A DNA stretch of 64,000 nt from positions 84,777-148,776 of the forward strand of contig JBBPYC010000026.1 in NCBI GenBank assembly GCA_038200275.1, written 5' to 3'. Position 1 is the stretch's first letter. Every line of letters starts with the position of its first letter. The stretch is from JBBPYC01 sp038200275. GTDB taxonomy: Bacteria > Pseudomonadota > Gammaproteobacteria > Burkholderiales > Burkholderiaceae_C. Shown here piece after piece: positions 52,728-62,371 of the stretch. The translations under genes were made by a program, and so were the position numbers. The notes beneath the pieces are model-generated. The model was given only the letters and a program-made list of their open reading frames with translations, was not told the origin of the DNA and made no database searches.

Positions 52728-53552
52728 TCAGACCGCCACCGGCGCCGCAATGGCGCCGTGACACTGGTAGTTTCGCAACTCGAAGTCAGCAAATTCGTAG
52801 TCGAACAGCGATGCCGGCCGGCGCTTTAGATGCATGGTTGGCAAGGCATAAGGCGTGCGGCTCAACTGCAATGCCACCTGCGCTGCGTGATTGGCGTAGA
52901 GGTGACAGTCGCCACCCGTCCAGACGAAGTCGCCCAACTGCAAATCACACTGCTGCGCGACCATCTGCGTAAGCAGCGCATAGCTGGCGATGTTGAACGG
53001 CACGCCCAAGAAGATGTCGGCGCTGCGTTGATACAACTGGCAGCTCAACCGGCCCTCGGCCACATAGAACTGGAACAGCGCATGGCAAGGCAGCAGCGCC
53101 ATCTGGTCGAGTTCGGCCACATTCCAGGCACTGATCACCATGCGGCGTGAATCGGGGTTGCTGCGCAGGGTTTCCAGCACGTTCGCGATCTGGTCGATGT
53201 GGCCACCGTCGGGTGTGGGCCAGCTGCGCCACTGCACGCCGTAGACCGGGCCCAGCTCACCGTTCGGCCCGGCCCATTCGTCCCAGATCGAGACCCCGTG
53301 CTGGTTGAGCCAGCGGTTGTCGCTCGAGCCGCGCAAAAACCACAGCAGTTCGTAGACGATCGACTTGAGGTGCACCTTCTTGGTCGTGACGAGCGGAAAG
53401 CCCTCGTTCAGGTCAAAGCGCATCTGCCAGCCGAACACACTTTTGGTGCCGGTGCCGGTGCGGTCGGACTTGGCCACGCCGCACTCGGCGACATGGCGCA
53501 TCAGATCTTCGTACGGGTGCTGCCCCGGATGCCGGCGCGGTTCAGAGCTCAA
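52728..53552 (-). CDS. thyA: Thymidylate synthase
   Basis: Makes dTMP from dUMP and methylene-tetrahydrofolate. The 274-residue sequence has the catalytic Cys156 in LLPCHALFQFYV, the phosphate-binding DRTGTGTKSVFG and SRRMVISAWN, and the C-terminal APVAV tail. The start is a TTG at 53550-53552; a later start would truncate the first helix, so TTG is kept. Directly upstream of folA. Confidence 0.94.
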   Translation of the reverse strand: MSSEPRRHPGQHPYEDLMRHVAECGVAKSDRTGTGTKSVFGWQMRFDLNEGFPLVTTKKVHLKSIVYELLWFLRGSSDNRWLNQHGVSIWDEWAGPNGELGPVYGVQWRSWPTPDGGHIDQIANVLETLRSNPDSRRMVISAWNVAELDQMALLPCHALFQFYVAEGRLSCQLYQRSADIFLGVPFNIASYALLTQMVAQQCDLQLGDFVWTGGDCHLYANHAAQVALQLSRTPYALPTMHLKRRPASLFDYEFADFELRNYQCHGAIAAPVAV

Positions 53553-53564
53553 TTGCCAAGCCGA

Positions 53565-54776
53565 TCAATACAGCGTGCGGCCGCGCATGGCTGCGGGGTG
53601 GCCGGGCAGCTTCAGCGTCTTGCCCGTGTCCACCAACCGGTCGCCGTCAACGCGCAGGATGGATACGTCTTCATCGACGAAATTGCCGACGTACAGGTAC
53701 TGGCCGTCTTCGCTGAACACCGCACCTTCGGGCAGGCCGCGCACTTCGACCTCGTTGCTGCGCGTGACCTTGTCGCCATCGATCTTGAGCGCAACTACAC
53801 TGCCGTTGCGGTGGTAGAACGGTGCGGTCTTGGCCGCGTTGCTGCCGCGCAGCAGCACGGCCACCGCCATCCGGCCGGTCGGGCTGACCACGAAACCTTC
53901 GGGTGCATCGCCGACGACGACCTTGTCGATCAGTCGCACCGGCGTGGCCTGCAGATCGAACACGCTGACCGTGTCCACATGGCCGTCGGCCGCGCCTGCA
54001 TTGCCGTTGTCGGCCGTCAGCAGCAGCCGACCATTGGGCGTTACGTCGAAGTTGTACGGCCACAAACCGGTCGGCAGATCGACTTTGTCGTAGCTGACTT
54101 TCTCGCCCTGCACATTGAGCAGCGCGACCTTGTGCGCAGCGAACTTGACTGCGAAAGCGCGGTTGCCGTCCGGCGCGAACCGCACGTGCGTGACTTGGTC
54201 GCCCATCGGGACGGTGTCGATCAGCTCAACCCGTTTGCCCAGAATGCGCAGCACGGAAATTGACTTGTCGTCCCGGTTCGCAATCAGCGCCAGCGTGCCG
54301 GCCTTGTTGATCGACAGACCCGACGGCTGCTTGCCAACCGTCACGGTATCGATCAGCGCGGGCGGGTCCTGCATCAGGTCCAGCACGAACAATCGGTTGT
54401 CCGGCGCAGCTTTGCGTGCGGCGCCTTCGCCCGTCGCGTTCAAAGAATTGGCAACCAACGCCAGCGTGCCGTCCGGCGTGATCGCCAGATTGGTCGGCGG
54501 GCCGGCGATCGTGTTGGGCAGCGGCAGATTGGCCAGGATGCGCGGGTTCAGCGGATCGGTGCCGATGTCCACCACCGAGACGGTGTCGCGCCCGAGCGGG
54601 CCGGCCACCACTTGGCCCGCATCGTCCCAAGTCGTTTTTTCGTCATTGGCGACCAGCATGAGCTGGCGCGCGCCGGTGGCTGCCGGGGAGAGCGCCCCCG
54701 TTGGCCCGCGCGACGCGCAGCCCGCAGTCACAAACACCACACCAGCCAACAAGGCGGCAGAAACGGTTGATCGCAT
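53565..54776 (-). CDS. Seven-bladed beta-propeller (YVTN-type) lipoprotein
   Basis: A 403-residue predicted lipoprotein: hydrophobic signal with lipobox VTAGC at about 15-20, then repeats of about 45 residues with the pattern V-x-NR-x-DKSISVLRI, LPTGLWPYNFDVTPNGRLLLTAD and GLPEGAVFSEDGQYLYVGN, as in YVTN/lactonase-like propellers. The ATG at 54774-54776 has CAGGAG 8 bases upstream. Ligand or enzymatic role unknown; lactonase activity is not supported by specific residues. Confidence 0.83.
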   Translation of the reverse strand: MRSTVSAALLAGVVFVTAGCASRGPTGALSPAATGARQLMLVANDEKTTWDDAGQVVAGPLGRDTVSVVDIGTDPLNPRILANLPLPNTIAGPPTNLAITPDGTLALVANSLNATGEGAARKAAPDNRLFVLDLMQDPPALIDTVTVGKQPSGLSINKAGTLALIANRDDKSISVLRILGKRVELIDTVPMGDQVTHVRFAPDGNRAFAVKFAAHKVALLNVQGEKVSYDKVDLPTGLWPYNFDVTPNGRLLLTADNGNAGAADGHVDTVSVFDLQATPVRLIDKVVVGDAPEGFVVSPTGRMAVAVLLRGSNAAKTAPFYHRNGSVVALKIDGDKVTRSNEVEVRGLPEGAVFSEDGQYLYVGNFVDEDVSILRVDGDRLVDTGKTLKLPGHPAAMRGRTLY

Positions 54777-54923
54777 CGGACAACTCCTGAGACAAAACTT
54801 CGGACTGGCCGATGAGTTTAGACAAAAGTCGAACGGCAACGCCGTCCCGGCCGAGCACGCGACCGGTTGAACGCCGGAGAGGGAGCCCGATGACGTTTGG
54901 GTCAGGACGTCAGTGCGAAAGCA

Positions 54924-55762
<839 letters not shown>

Positions 55763-55766
<4 letters not shown>

Positions 55767-56731
55767 GATGCAATGCCGACACGAATCGGCGGAGTGACAG
55801 ATGCATCGGCAAGCCGCAAGATGTGTTCCACCTGACGCGCAATCGACTCCGGCAGCGGTTCCGCGCCAATTAATACCGCGTGCGTGTAGTCGGCGGTGGT
55901 TTGCGGATCGATCGCGGTCGGCAACTCGACCGCTGCGACTTCCGTGCTGCGCTTCGCCTCCTGTAGCAGTACACGCTGGCCGTGAACGAAGCCTTCCATC
56001 GCCGGCATCCGGCGCGCATCGGCCACTGGTTCGCCTTCGGTGCCGCGCAGCAACAGTGCGGTGGCACCGACGAGTTCGAACAGCGCGGCCATCGATTGCG
56101 CGTATTCAGGATGCGTATAGCTGCCCACGATCACGGCGGGGCCAGCGCAGGGATTCATCAGTTTCACGAGGCTGTGCGCGGGGTTGCGCAGACCGATCAC
56201 ACGGCGCACATCGAGCAGGCGAGCCAACGGCGGACACAGCACCTCGGTGCCTGCAAACGCGACTTCACCGGGTGCCACGCCGATTGGGCCAGCCGCACTG
56301 GTTGCTATCGTTTTGATTGCAAAAAAAGCAGGCGGCAACAGCGCATCAAGCACATTGGACACAAAAACGCGGCCTGACTCGGTCGGCGCACCGTGAATCA
56401 ACACTGGCAGCCCCGCGCGTGCCAGCAACAGCGCGAGCAGTGGGGTCAGCAGCGGCAGCTTGCGCGCGCCGTTGTAGCTCGGCAGCACAACCAACGGCCG
56501 CGTGGACGGCACCAGACAGCGCATGCGCGGCGTGATCGCATCAAGAAACCCAGCCATCTCCTCAGGCGTTTCGCCCTTGATGCGCATGGCCAGACAGAAC
56601 GCGCCGATCTCCAGATCGGTCACGCTGCGGTCCAGTACTTGGCCGAACAGATCAGCTGCTTGCACGCGTGACAACGGCCGCGCACCGTCCTTGCCGCGGC
56701 CGATTTCCTTCAAGTAGGCAGCGATGGCCAT
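55763..56731 (-). CDS. ybiB: YbiB/TrpD2-family protein
   Basis: A 322-residue homologue of anthranilate phosphoribosyltransferase (TrpD) of the YbiB class, known in E. coli for nucleic-acid binding rather than Trp synthesis. The N-terminal helical domain (LSRVQAADLFGQVLDRSVTDLEIGAFCLAMRIKGETPEEMAGFLDA-like) and the C-terminal alpha/beta domain are intact, but the TrpD glycine-rich PRPP loop is replaced by LIHGAPTESGRVF. No trp genes are nearby. Overlaps cobA by 4 bases. Confidence 0.86.
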
Positions 56732-57124
56732 TCAGGTGTGGGATGGTGAGGATGTGACGGCTATCGAAAAGCCGCTTGGACGCATCGACGCAACCTGATC
56801 GGCATGGGGGCGCAGTAACGACGATTTCATGGTAGGTTGGATTGTCGTGCACGTCGATCGCTGAGAAAGCCCGGACTGCAGCCGAACGCGCGAACGTGGA
56901 GGCGTCGTCGAGCAGCAACCACCGGCGCTAAGGGTTGCCCCGTGTTCAATGCCGGCGCACCGATTGGAAATCGACTTGAAAGCCCCTGCACTTTCAGCCC
57001 TTGAAAGCTTGGGCTGCAGCCTCAGATTCAATGCAGTCGGCGGTGTCGGCACGGCGTGCAGCAAGCAGTGCCGTACCCCGCGAGCACTTGTTTGACAACG
57101 TTCTCAAGTACCAGGAGTTTTGCA
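56732..57124. other. Divergent intergenic region between ybiB and the first hsp20 gene
   Basis: About 390 bases without a convincing gene. The half nearest hsp20 holds two CTTGAAA boxes, one with a matching -10 (listed separately), suggesting heat-shock control. Nothing notable was seen in the half next to ybiB; the ybiB promoter was not identified. Confidence 0.5.
57000..57027 (+). promoter_or_regulatory. Sigma-32 (heat-shock) promoter candidate
   Basis: CTTGAAA at 57000-57006, a 13-base spacer, then CCTCAGAT at 57020-57027, close to the RpoH consensus CTTGAAA-N11-16-CCCCATNT. A second CTTGAAA lies 25 bases upstream at 56975-56981 without a clear -10. It is about 98 bases before the Hsp20 start, in the expected orientation. 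Confidence 0.55.
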
Positions 57125-57589
57125 ATGTATGGATCCTTGTTTTCACGCGACGTCTTTGCCGAGTTCGATCGGCTGCAGCGCAGTGCGCAGCGTTCGGCCG
57201 ATTCAACACCCAGCGTTCGCGCTGCCGCCCGCAGCGCCTTTCCGGCCCTGAACATCCGCAGCACGGCGCAATCGGTCGAGTTGTTCGCATTCGCGCCTGG
57301 GCTCGATCCGGATTCGATCGACGTGCGACTCGACCGAGGCCTGCTGACCGTGGCCGGCCAGCGCAAAGTCGGGCTGCCCGCCAGCGAACCGACCGATCAG
57401 CAAGACCGCAGCGCACCTACCACGGTGCATATCAATGAGCGGTTCAGCGGCGCGTTCAGCCGGCAGGTCGCGTTGCCGGAAGACGTGGACCCTGATGGGG
57501 TGTCGGCCACCTACACCAACGGCGTGCTGCGTATCAGCGTCAAACGCAAGGAAGCAGTCATGCCGCGCCGCATCGCGGTCAACGCTTGA
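57125..57589 (+). CDS. Small heat-shock protein Hsp20 family (first copy)
   Basis: A 154-residue alpha-crystallin-domain chaperone. The domain spans about 40-145: AQSVELFAFAPGLDPDSIDVRLDRGLLTVAGQRK, the FSGAFSRQVALPEDVDPDGVSATYTNGVLRI core and a VKRKEA end. The N-terminus FSRDVFAEFDRLQRSAQR is a typical oligomerisation segment. CAGGAG 8 bases before the ATG fixes the start. A divergent paralogue follows after 32 bases, the usual paired arrangement in which the two co-assemble. Confidence 0.93.
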   Translation: MYGSLFSRDVFAEFDRLQRSAQRSADSTPSVRAAARSAFPALNIRSTAQSVELFAFAPGLDPDSIDVRLDRGLLTVAGQRKVGLPASEPTDQQDRSAPTTVHINERFSGAFSRQVALPEDVDPDGVSATYTNGVLRISVKRKEAVMPRRIAVNA

Positions 57590-57621
57590 ACCCCGCCAAT
57601 CTGATCAAGGAACAACGAATC

Positions 57622-58020
57622 ATGAGCAACCCATCCGCAGCAGAACAAGACAACGTGCCGACCCAGACGCTATCGACCAGAAGCAGCAAGGTTGTGTTGA
57701 CGCCGGCCATCGACGTGTTTGAAAACCAGAACGGCATCACGTTGCTGGCGGACATGCCGGGCGTGTCGAAGGACGATCTCGACATTCAAATCGAAGCCCA
57801 CATGCTGACCATCCAGGGCAACGTCACGCTCGATCTGGTGCAAGGCACGAAGGCCAGCCAAATCGCGGGTGAGCGATCACACTATCGGCGCGTATTCACG
57901 CTGAGCAAGGCGCTTGATGCCGACCAGGTTTCGGCACAACTGAACCAGGGTGTGTTGACGTTGCGCATTCCCAAAGCAGCGCACGCACAGCCGCGCAAGG
58001 TCGTTGTGCAGGCGGGCTGA
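57622..58020 (+). CDS. Small heat-shock protein Hsp20 family (second copy)
   Basis: A 132-residue alpha-crystallin-domain protein: VLTPAIDVFENQNGITLLADMPGVSKDDLDIQIEAHMLTIQG, then SHYRRVFTLSKALDADQVSAQLNQGVLTLRIPKA and a short C-terminal tail PRKVVVQAG. AAGGA lies upstream of the ATG at 57622. Same operon as the first copy, ending at a strong terminator 24 bases downstream. Confidence 0.94.
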   Translation: MSNPSAAEQDNVPTQTLSTRSSKVVLTPAIDVFENQNGITLLADMPGVSKDDLDIQIEAHMLTIQGNVTLDLVQGTKASQIAGERSHYRRVFTLSKALDADQVSAQLNQGVLTLRIPKAAHAQPRKVVVQAG

Positions 58021-58044
58021 ACAGCCGGTCGACAGAAATAAAAA

Positions 58045-58080
58045 TAGAGGCGGCGCCCAAAGGCGCCGCCTCTATTTTCT
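58045..58080. terminator. Bidirectional intrinsic terminator after the hsp20 pair
   Basis: A 13-base perfect stem TAGAGGCGGCGCC/GGCGCCGCCTCTA (58045-58057 with 58062-58074) with a CAAA loop, T-run TTTTCTT after it and A-run AAAAA before it. It serves hsp20 on plus and rlpA on minus, whose stop is at 58166. Confidence 0.9.
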
Positions 58081-58165
58081 TGTGGGCTGTCCGCCCAAAT
58101 AGCAGCTGTTCCGGGACAAAAGCCTGCTGCCGAACGCCTTGCGCAGGTGGTGCGGTCGGGACGTC

Positions 58166-58645
58166 TTAGTGTTGACGATTCAGCGTGCCGCGCCCCGCAT
58201 TGCCGCGCGCCGCCTTGTTCACAGCGCGCGCGCCCACGCGCTCGATGCGCACTGGAGCCGTGCCCGACTTGAGCATGCCCAGACGCTCGGCGCTGGCGCG
58301 GCTCACATCGATTATCCGGCCGGCGCTTGGGTCCAGCCGGTCGTTGATGGTCAACACCACGCTCTTTTTGTTATCGGTGTTGGTCACCCGAACGCGCGTC
58401 CCAAATGGCAGATTTGGATGCGCAGCGGTCAATGCGGCTGCACTGAAACGCTGCCCGGATGCCGTGCGACGGCCGTTGAATTTGCGGCCATACCAGGCCG
58501 CAGTGCCACTTGTTGATGCATCGGCAATAGATCGGATGGCAGACGACGGCACTTCGACTGTGGATTGCACGGGCGCTTGTGCAAACGCGCTGGCACCGGC
58601 CAGCAGGAGGGCAAGCATTGAGCCTTGCAGGCGAATGGGTGTCAT
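58166..58645 (-). CDS. rlpA: RlpA-family septal ring protein (double-psi beta-barrel)
   Basis: A 159-residue exported protein of the RlpA/DPBB family. Signal peptide about 1-22 (AFAQA). The barrel carries TAAWYGRKFNGRRTASGQRF with the active-site-type Glu replaced by Gln (GQRF rather than GERF), LPFGTRVRVTNTDNKKSVVLTINDR, and IIDVSRASAERLGM. No C-terminal SPOR domain, unlike long RlpA proteins. Lytic transglycosylase activity is uncertain given the Gln substitution. Confidence 0.9.
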   Translation of the reverse strand: MTPIRLQGSMLALLLAGASAFAQAPVQSTVEVPSSAIRSIADASTSGTAAWYGRKFNGRRTASGQRFSAAALTAAHPNLPFGTRVRVTNTDNKKSVVLTINDRLDPSAGRIIDVSRASAERLGMLKSGTAPVRIERVGARAVNKAARGNAGRGTLNRQH

Positions 58646-58872
58646 GAGCTAAGTTCCTTGGAGGCAGATGGGTGGACGAAGAGCGCAAAGATTGCAATTT
58701 TCTGCTGCTGACTTGATGCCGCAGCTTTTGAAGCAGGGCGCCGACGATCATATAACCCATGGGTTCGCGATCGGCCTGGTCGCAGTGACTCGTCGCTGCA
58801 ACTTGATTGGGGGCAGCGCCTGACCTCCCGCACGCCGCTGCGCTTCAAGGCGACAAACTAAGATCCGCAGTC

Positions 58873-60429
58873 ATGAATGAGCCCGAACCATCCAACGCAA
58901 CCACCCCCCCGCAATCGACCGACTGCATCACCGATTGGTCTGCAGTCCAGCTCGCAAAACGCATCGCTGAGCGCCAGGTGTCATGCCGCGAAGTAATGGA
59001 AGCGTACCTGGACCAGATCGAGCGTTTCAACCCGGCTGTGAACGCGCTGGTCGCATTGCAGCCGCGCGAGCAACTGCTGGCGCAAGCCGATGCGCGCGAC
59101 GGCCGCCTCGCGCGCGGCGAGTCGCTGGGCTGGATGCACGGCTTTCCGGCCGCGCCCAAGGATCTGGCCAGCGTGGCCGGGATGCCCACCACGCTTGGCT
59201 CGCCTTTGTTCAGGCAGCAGGTGCCCAAGACCGACTCGGTTTCAGTCGCCCGCATGCGCGAGTCGGGTGCGATCTTCATCGGCCGCAGCAACACGCCGGA
59301 GTTGGGGCTCGGCTCGCACACCTACAACCCGATCTACGGCACCACCGGCAACGCGTTCAATCCCAGCAAGAGTGCGGGTGGCTCCAGCGGCGGTGCAGCG
59401 GTGGCGCTCGCACTCGACATGCTGCCGGTGGCCGACGGCAGCGACATGATGGGCTCACTGCGCAACCCGGCCGGCTGGAACAACGTGTTCGGCTTTCGGC
59501 CCTCGCTCGGCCGCGTGCCGTACGGGCCAAGCCCGGAAGTGTTCGTCTCCCAGTTCAGCACCGACGGTCCGATGGGCCGCAGCGTGGCCGATGTCGCCAT
59601 GTTGCTGTCGGTGCAGGCCGGCCCCGATTCGCGCATGCCACTGGCATTGGCCGACGACCCGGCGCAGTTCACCCAGCGGCTGGACCGCTCCTTCAATGGC
59701 CTTCGGATCGGCTGGATGGGCGACTTCAATGGTCATCTGGCAACCGAGCCCGGTGTGCTCGACTGCTGCACGCGAGCACTCGATTCGTTCAAAACGATGG
59801 GCGGCGCGGTCGAGGCGGCGCAACCTGCGTTTCAGATGGAACGGCTCTGGCGTGCCTGGATCGCGCTGCGCAGCTTTCAGGTGGCGGGGGTCTACGGCGC
59901 GCACTACGCCGATCCAAACCGGCGGCCGCTGTTGAAGCTCGAAGCCCAGGGCGAGATCGAGCAGGGACTGGGCCTGACGGGAGCGGACGTGTACCGCGCG
60001 TCGGTCGAGCGGTCTGCCTGGTATCAGGCGCTGCGGGTGCTGTTCGAGCGGTTCGACTTCCTAGCGCTGCCGTCGGCGCAAATTTTCCCGTTCGATGCCG
60101 CACTCGACTGGCCGCATCAGATCGGTGACCGCCCGATGGACACCTATCACCGCTGGATGGAAGTCGTGATCGGTCCGACCATGGCCGGACTGCCGACCTT
60201 GAGCGTGCCGGCTGGCTTCAACGCAAACGGCCTGCCGATCGGGCTGCAACTGATCGGCCCACCGCGTGCGGACTTCTCGGTGCTGCAGCTGGGCCACGCT
60301 TACGAACAGGTGTGCCCGCATGTGCGCACGCGCAGCCCGCTGCTGGCGCCCGATGCGACGCTGCAACCTATGGCAGCGCGCAAAGATTCGCCTGCCAGAC
60401 GCGGCATTATGGAAACGAACCCGTCATGA
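58873..60429 (+). CDS. Amidase (amidase-signature family)
   Basis: A 518-residue amide hydrolase. The Ser-Ser-Lys triad is visible: Lys96 (APKDLAS), cis-Ser171 (SAGGSSGGAA) and nucleophile Ser195 (DMMGSLRNPA). The DMMGS segment differs from the common DTGGS form. Substrate not predictable; GatA is excluded by length and lack of gatB/gatC. Its stop overlaps the next gene by 4 bases (ATGA), the first link of a three-gene operon. Confidence 0.92.
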   Translation: MNEPEPSNATTPPQSTDCITDWSAVQLAKRIAERQVSCREVMEAYLDQIERFNPAVNALVALQPREQLLAQADARDGRLARGESLGWMHGFPAAPKDLASVAGMPTTLGSPLFRQQVPKTDSVSVARMRESGAIFIGRSNTPELGLGSHTYNPIYGTTGNAFNPSKSAGGSSGGAAVALALDMLPVADGSDMMGSLRNPAGWNNVFGFRPSLGRVPYGPSPEVFVSQFSTDGPMGRSVADVAMLLSVQAGPDSRMPLALADDPAQFTQRLDRSFNGLRIGWMGDFNGHLATEPGVLDCCTRALDSFKTMGGAVEAAQPAFQMERLWRAWIALRSFQVAGVYGAHYADPNRRPLLKLEAQGEIEQGLGLTGADVYRASVERSAWYQALRVLFERFDFLALPSAQIFPFDAALDWPHQIGDRPMDTYHRWMEVVIGPTMAGLPTLSVPAGFNANGLPIGLQLIGPPRADFSVLQLGHAYEQVCPHVRTRSPLLAPDATLQPMAARKDSPARRGIMETNPS

Positions 60430-61424
60430 AGACCACCCGACAAGCATCGCGTGCCAAGTTTCTGAGCCGGTCGGCCCAACTCATATTGCTGGCGCCGTTG
60501 CTGCTGGCTGCTGCCGCGCCTGCCCAGATCTGGCCGAGCAAGCCAGTCAAGATCGTAGTGCCGTTCGGCGCAGGCGGCGTGGCCGACCTGACGGTGCGTG
60601 CCGTCGGTCGGCACATGAGCGAGACCCTCGGGCAACCCGTGGTGATCGAAAACAAGCCCGGCGCCGGCGGCGTGGTCGCCACCGACACCGTGGCCAAGGC
60701 CGCGCCAGACGGATACACGTTGCTGCTGATGTCGAACGCGAATGCGGTCAGCGTCGGGCTGTTCAACACGTTGCCATTTGACACAGTGGCCGATCTGGCG
60801 CCGATCTCGACCCTCGGGTTTTTCGATATCGCGGTGTTGGTGGCCGCAGATTCGCCGCACCAGACGTTGCCCGATCTGCTCGCGTACGTACGCGCCCATC
60901 CGGGCAAGCTCAACATCGGCACCATCAACATCGGCAGCACGCAGAATCTGGTGGCTGAACTGTTCAAGACCAGCGCCGCCATCGACGCGCAGATCGTCCC
61001 GTTCAACGGCACGCCGGCATTGGTACAGGCACTGCGCGGCAAGCAAGTCGACATGGCGGTCGAAATTCTGGCGCCGGTGATGAGCCAGATCAAAGGCGAC
61101 GCGCTGCGGGCGCTGGCGGTCACGGGGGAGCGACGTTCGGCTGCGCTTGCCGACGTGCCGACCGCACAGCAAAGCGGCGTGAACGGACTGGTCGCCGCCT
61201 CTTGGAACGCATTGGCGGCACCGGCCAGAACACCGGCAGACGTGCAGGATCGGTTGAATGCGGCGACCGTGGCCGCGATCGCCGCGCCGGAAGTTGCCCA
61301 GGCCCTGCGCGCATTGAACGTGGAGCCTCGTGCATCGAGTCGCGACCAGGCAGCAGCGTTGCTGGTCAGCGAGATCGACCGCTGGAGCGGCATTATCGAA
61401 CGCGCCAGGATTCCGAAGCAATGA
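60426..61424 (+). CDS. TTT-family tripartite tricarboxylate transporter substrate-binding protein (Bug family)
   Basis: A 332-residue periplasmic receptor. Signal peptide about 1-38 (LLAAAAPAQI); IWPSKPVKIVVPFGAGGVADLTVRAVG and IENKPGAGGVVATDTVAKAAPDGYTLL are the Bug-family ligand-binding loops. No TctA/TctB membrane genes are in the window, as is common for these expanded receptors. The overlapped amidase and dehydrogenase suggest it brings in an amide or carboxylate used by them. Confidence 0.92.
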   Translation: MKTTRQASRAKFLSRSAQLILLAPLLLAAAAPAQIWPSKPVKIVVPFGAGGVADLTVRAVGRHMSETLGQPVVIENKPGAGGVVATDTVAKAAPDGYTLLLMSNANAVSVGLFNTLPFDTVADLAPISTLGFFDIAVLVAADSPHQTLPDLLAYVRAHPGKLNIGTINIGSTQNLVAELFKTSAAIDAQIVPFNGTPALVQALRGKQVDMAVEILAPVMSQIKGDALRALAVTGERRSAALADVPTAQQSGVNGLVAASWNALAAPARTPADVQDRLNAATVAAIAAPEVAQALRALNVEPRASSRDQAAALLVSEIDRWSGIIERARIPKQ

Positions 61425-62371
61425 GCGCTGCGCACGCACTCGACGTCGGCCTGATCGGCTTCGGCGAAGTCGGCAAGATCTTTGCTGCAGGCTTCAGGGG
61501 CCAGCCCGGCATTGGCAAGATTGCTGCCTGGGACCTCAAGTTCGCCGATGCGGCAGCAGCAGCGCCTGAGCACGCCGTGGCCGAGCGGGTGGGTGTCGTC
61601 GTCTGCGACTCGGCGGCCGCCTTGTGCGCAGGTTCGCTGTTGATCATCTCTGCCGTAACGGCATCGAATACGCTGGCCGTGGCTGCCGAAGCCGCGCACA
61701 GCATTCGGCCCGGCAGCTACTTTCTCGATCTGAACTCTGCATCGCCCGGCACAAAACAGCGCGCTGCGCAATTGATCGATGCAGCCGGTGCGCATTACGT
61801 CGAAGCCGGCGTGATGACTTCGGCGCCGCCCTACGGCATCCAGGTGCCGATGCTGCTGGGCGGCGCGAAAGCCCACGAGTTGGTTGCTTTGCTAAAACCC
61901 CTTGGAATGGACGTGACGCCGGTGGCCGAACGAATCGGCGTTGCATCGGCCACCAAGATGAGCCGCAGCATCATGATCAAAGGGCTCGAAGCGCTCGTGA
62001 TCGAAAGCTTCACCACCGCGCGCCGTTACGGCGTCGAAGACGCGATGCTCGCCACCTTGGCAGAGACCTTTCCGAGCATCGACTGGCCGCGCCAAGGTGC
62101 TTATTTCTTCAGCCGGGTCGCGCAGCACGGCAAGCGCCGCGCCGAAGAGATGCACGAAGCAGCAGCCACAGTCGAGGAGACCGGCTTCGCCCCGACCATG
62201 GCGGCAGCCACCGCGGCCAAGCACGCGTTCATTGCCGAACACAGCGCTGCCGGCCGGTTCGACGGACTGGACGCCAGTTCCAACTGGCAGGCGTTCGCCG
62301 ACCGATTGATCGCTGTCGCGCTGCCCGAACCCTTGAGTTCAACGGAAACCCCTGAACGGGACGAACCTTGA
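61421..62371 (+). CDS. NAD(P)-binding dehydrogenase with DUF1932 domain (6-phosphogluconate dehydrogenase-like)
   Basis: A 316-residue protein: Rossmann motif GLIGFGEVGKIFAAGF at about 9-24, DLNSASPGTKQRAAQ as in beta-hydroxyacid dehydrogenases, and a DUF1932 C-terminal domain (about 190-270). ATGA overlap with the TTT receptor, and TTGA overlap with the beta-lactamase remnant. Substrate unknown; an hydroxy acid or amino acid is likely from family and neighbours. Confidence 0.88.
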   Translation: MSAAHALDVGLIGFGEVGKIFAAGFRGQPGIGKIAAWDLKFADAAAAAPEHAVAERVGVVVCDSAAALCAGSLLIISAVTASNTLAVAAEAAHSIRPGSYFLDLNSASPGTKQRAAQLIDAAGAHYVEAGVMTSAPPYGIQVPMLLGGAKAHELVALLKPLGMDVTPVAERIGVASATKMSRSIMIKGLEALVIESFTTARRYGVEDAMLATLAETFPSIDWPRQGAYFFSRVAQHGKRRAEEMHEAAATVEETGFAPTMAAATAAKHAFIAEHSAAGRFDGLDASSNWQAFADRLIAVALPEPLSSTETPERDEP

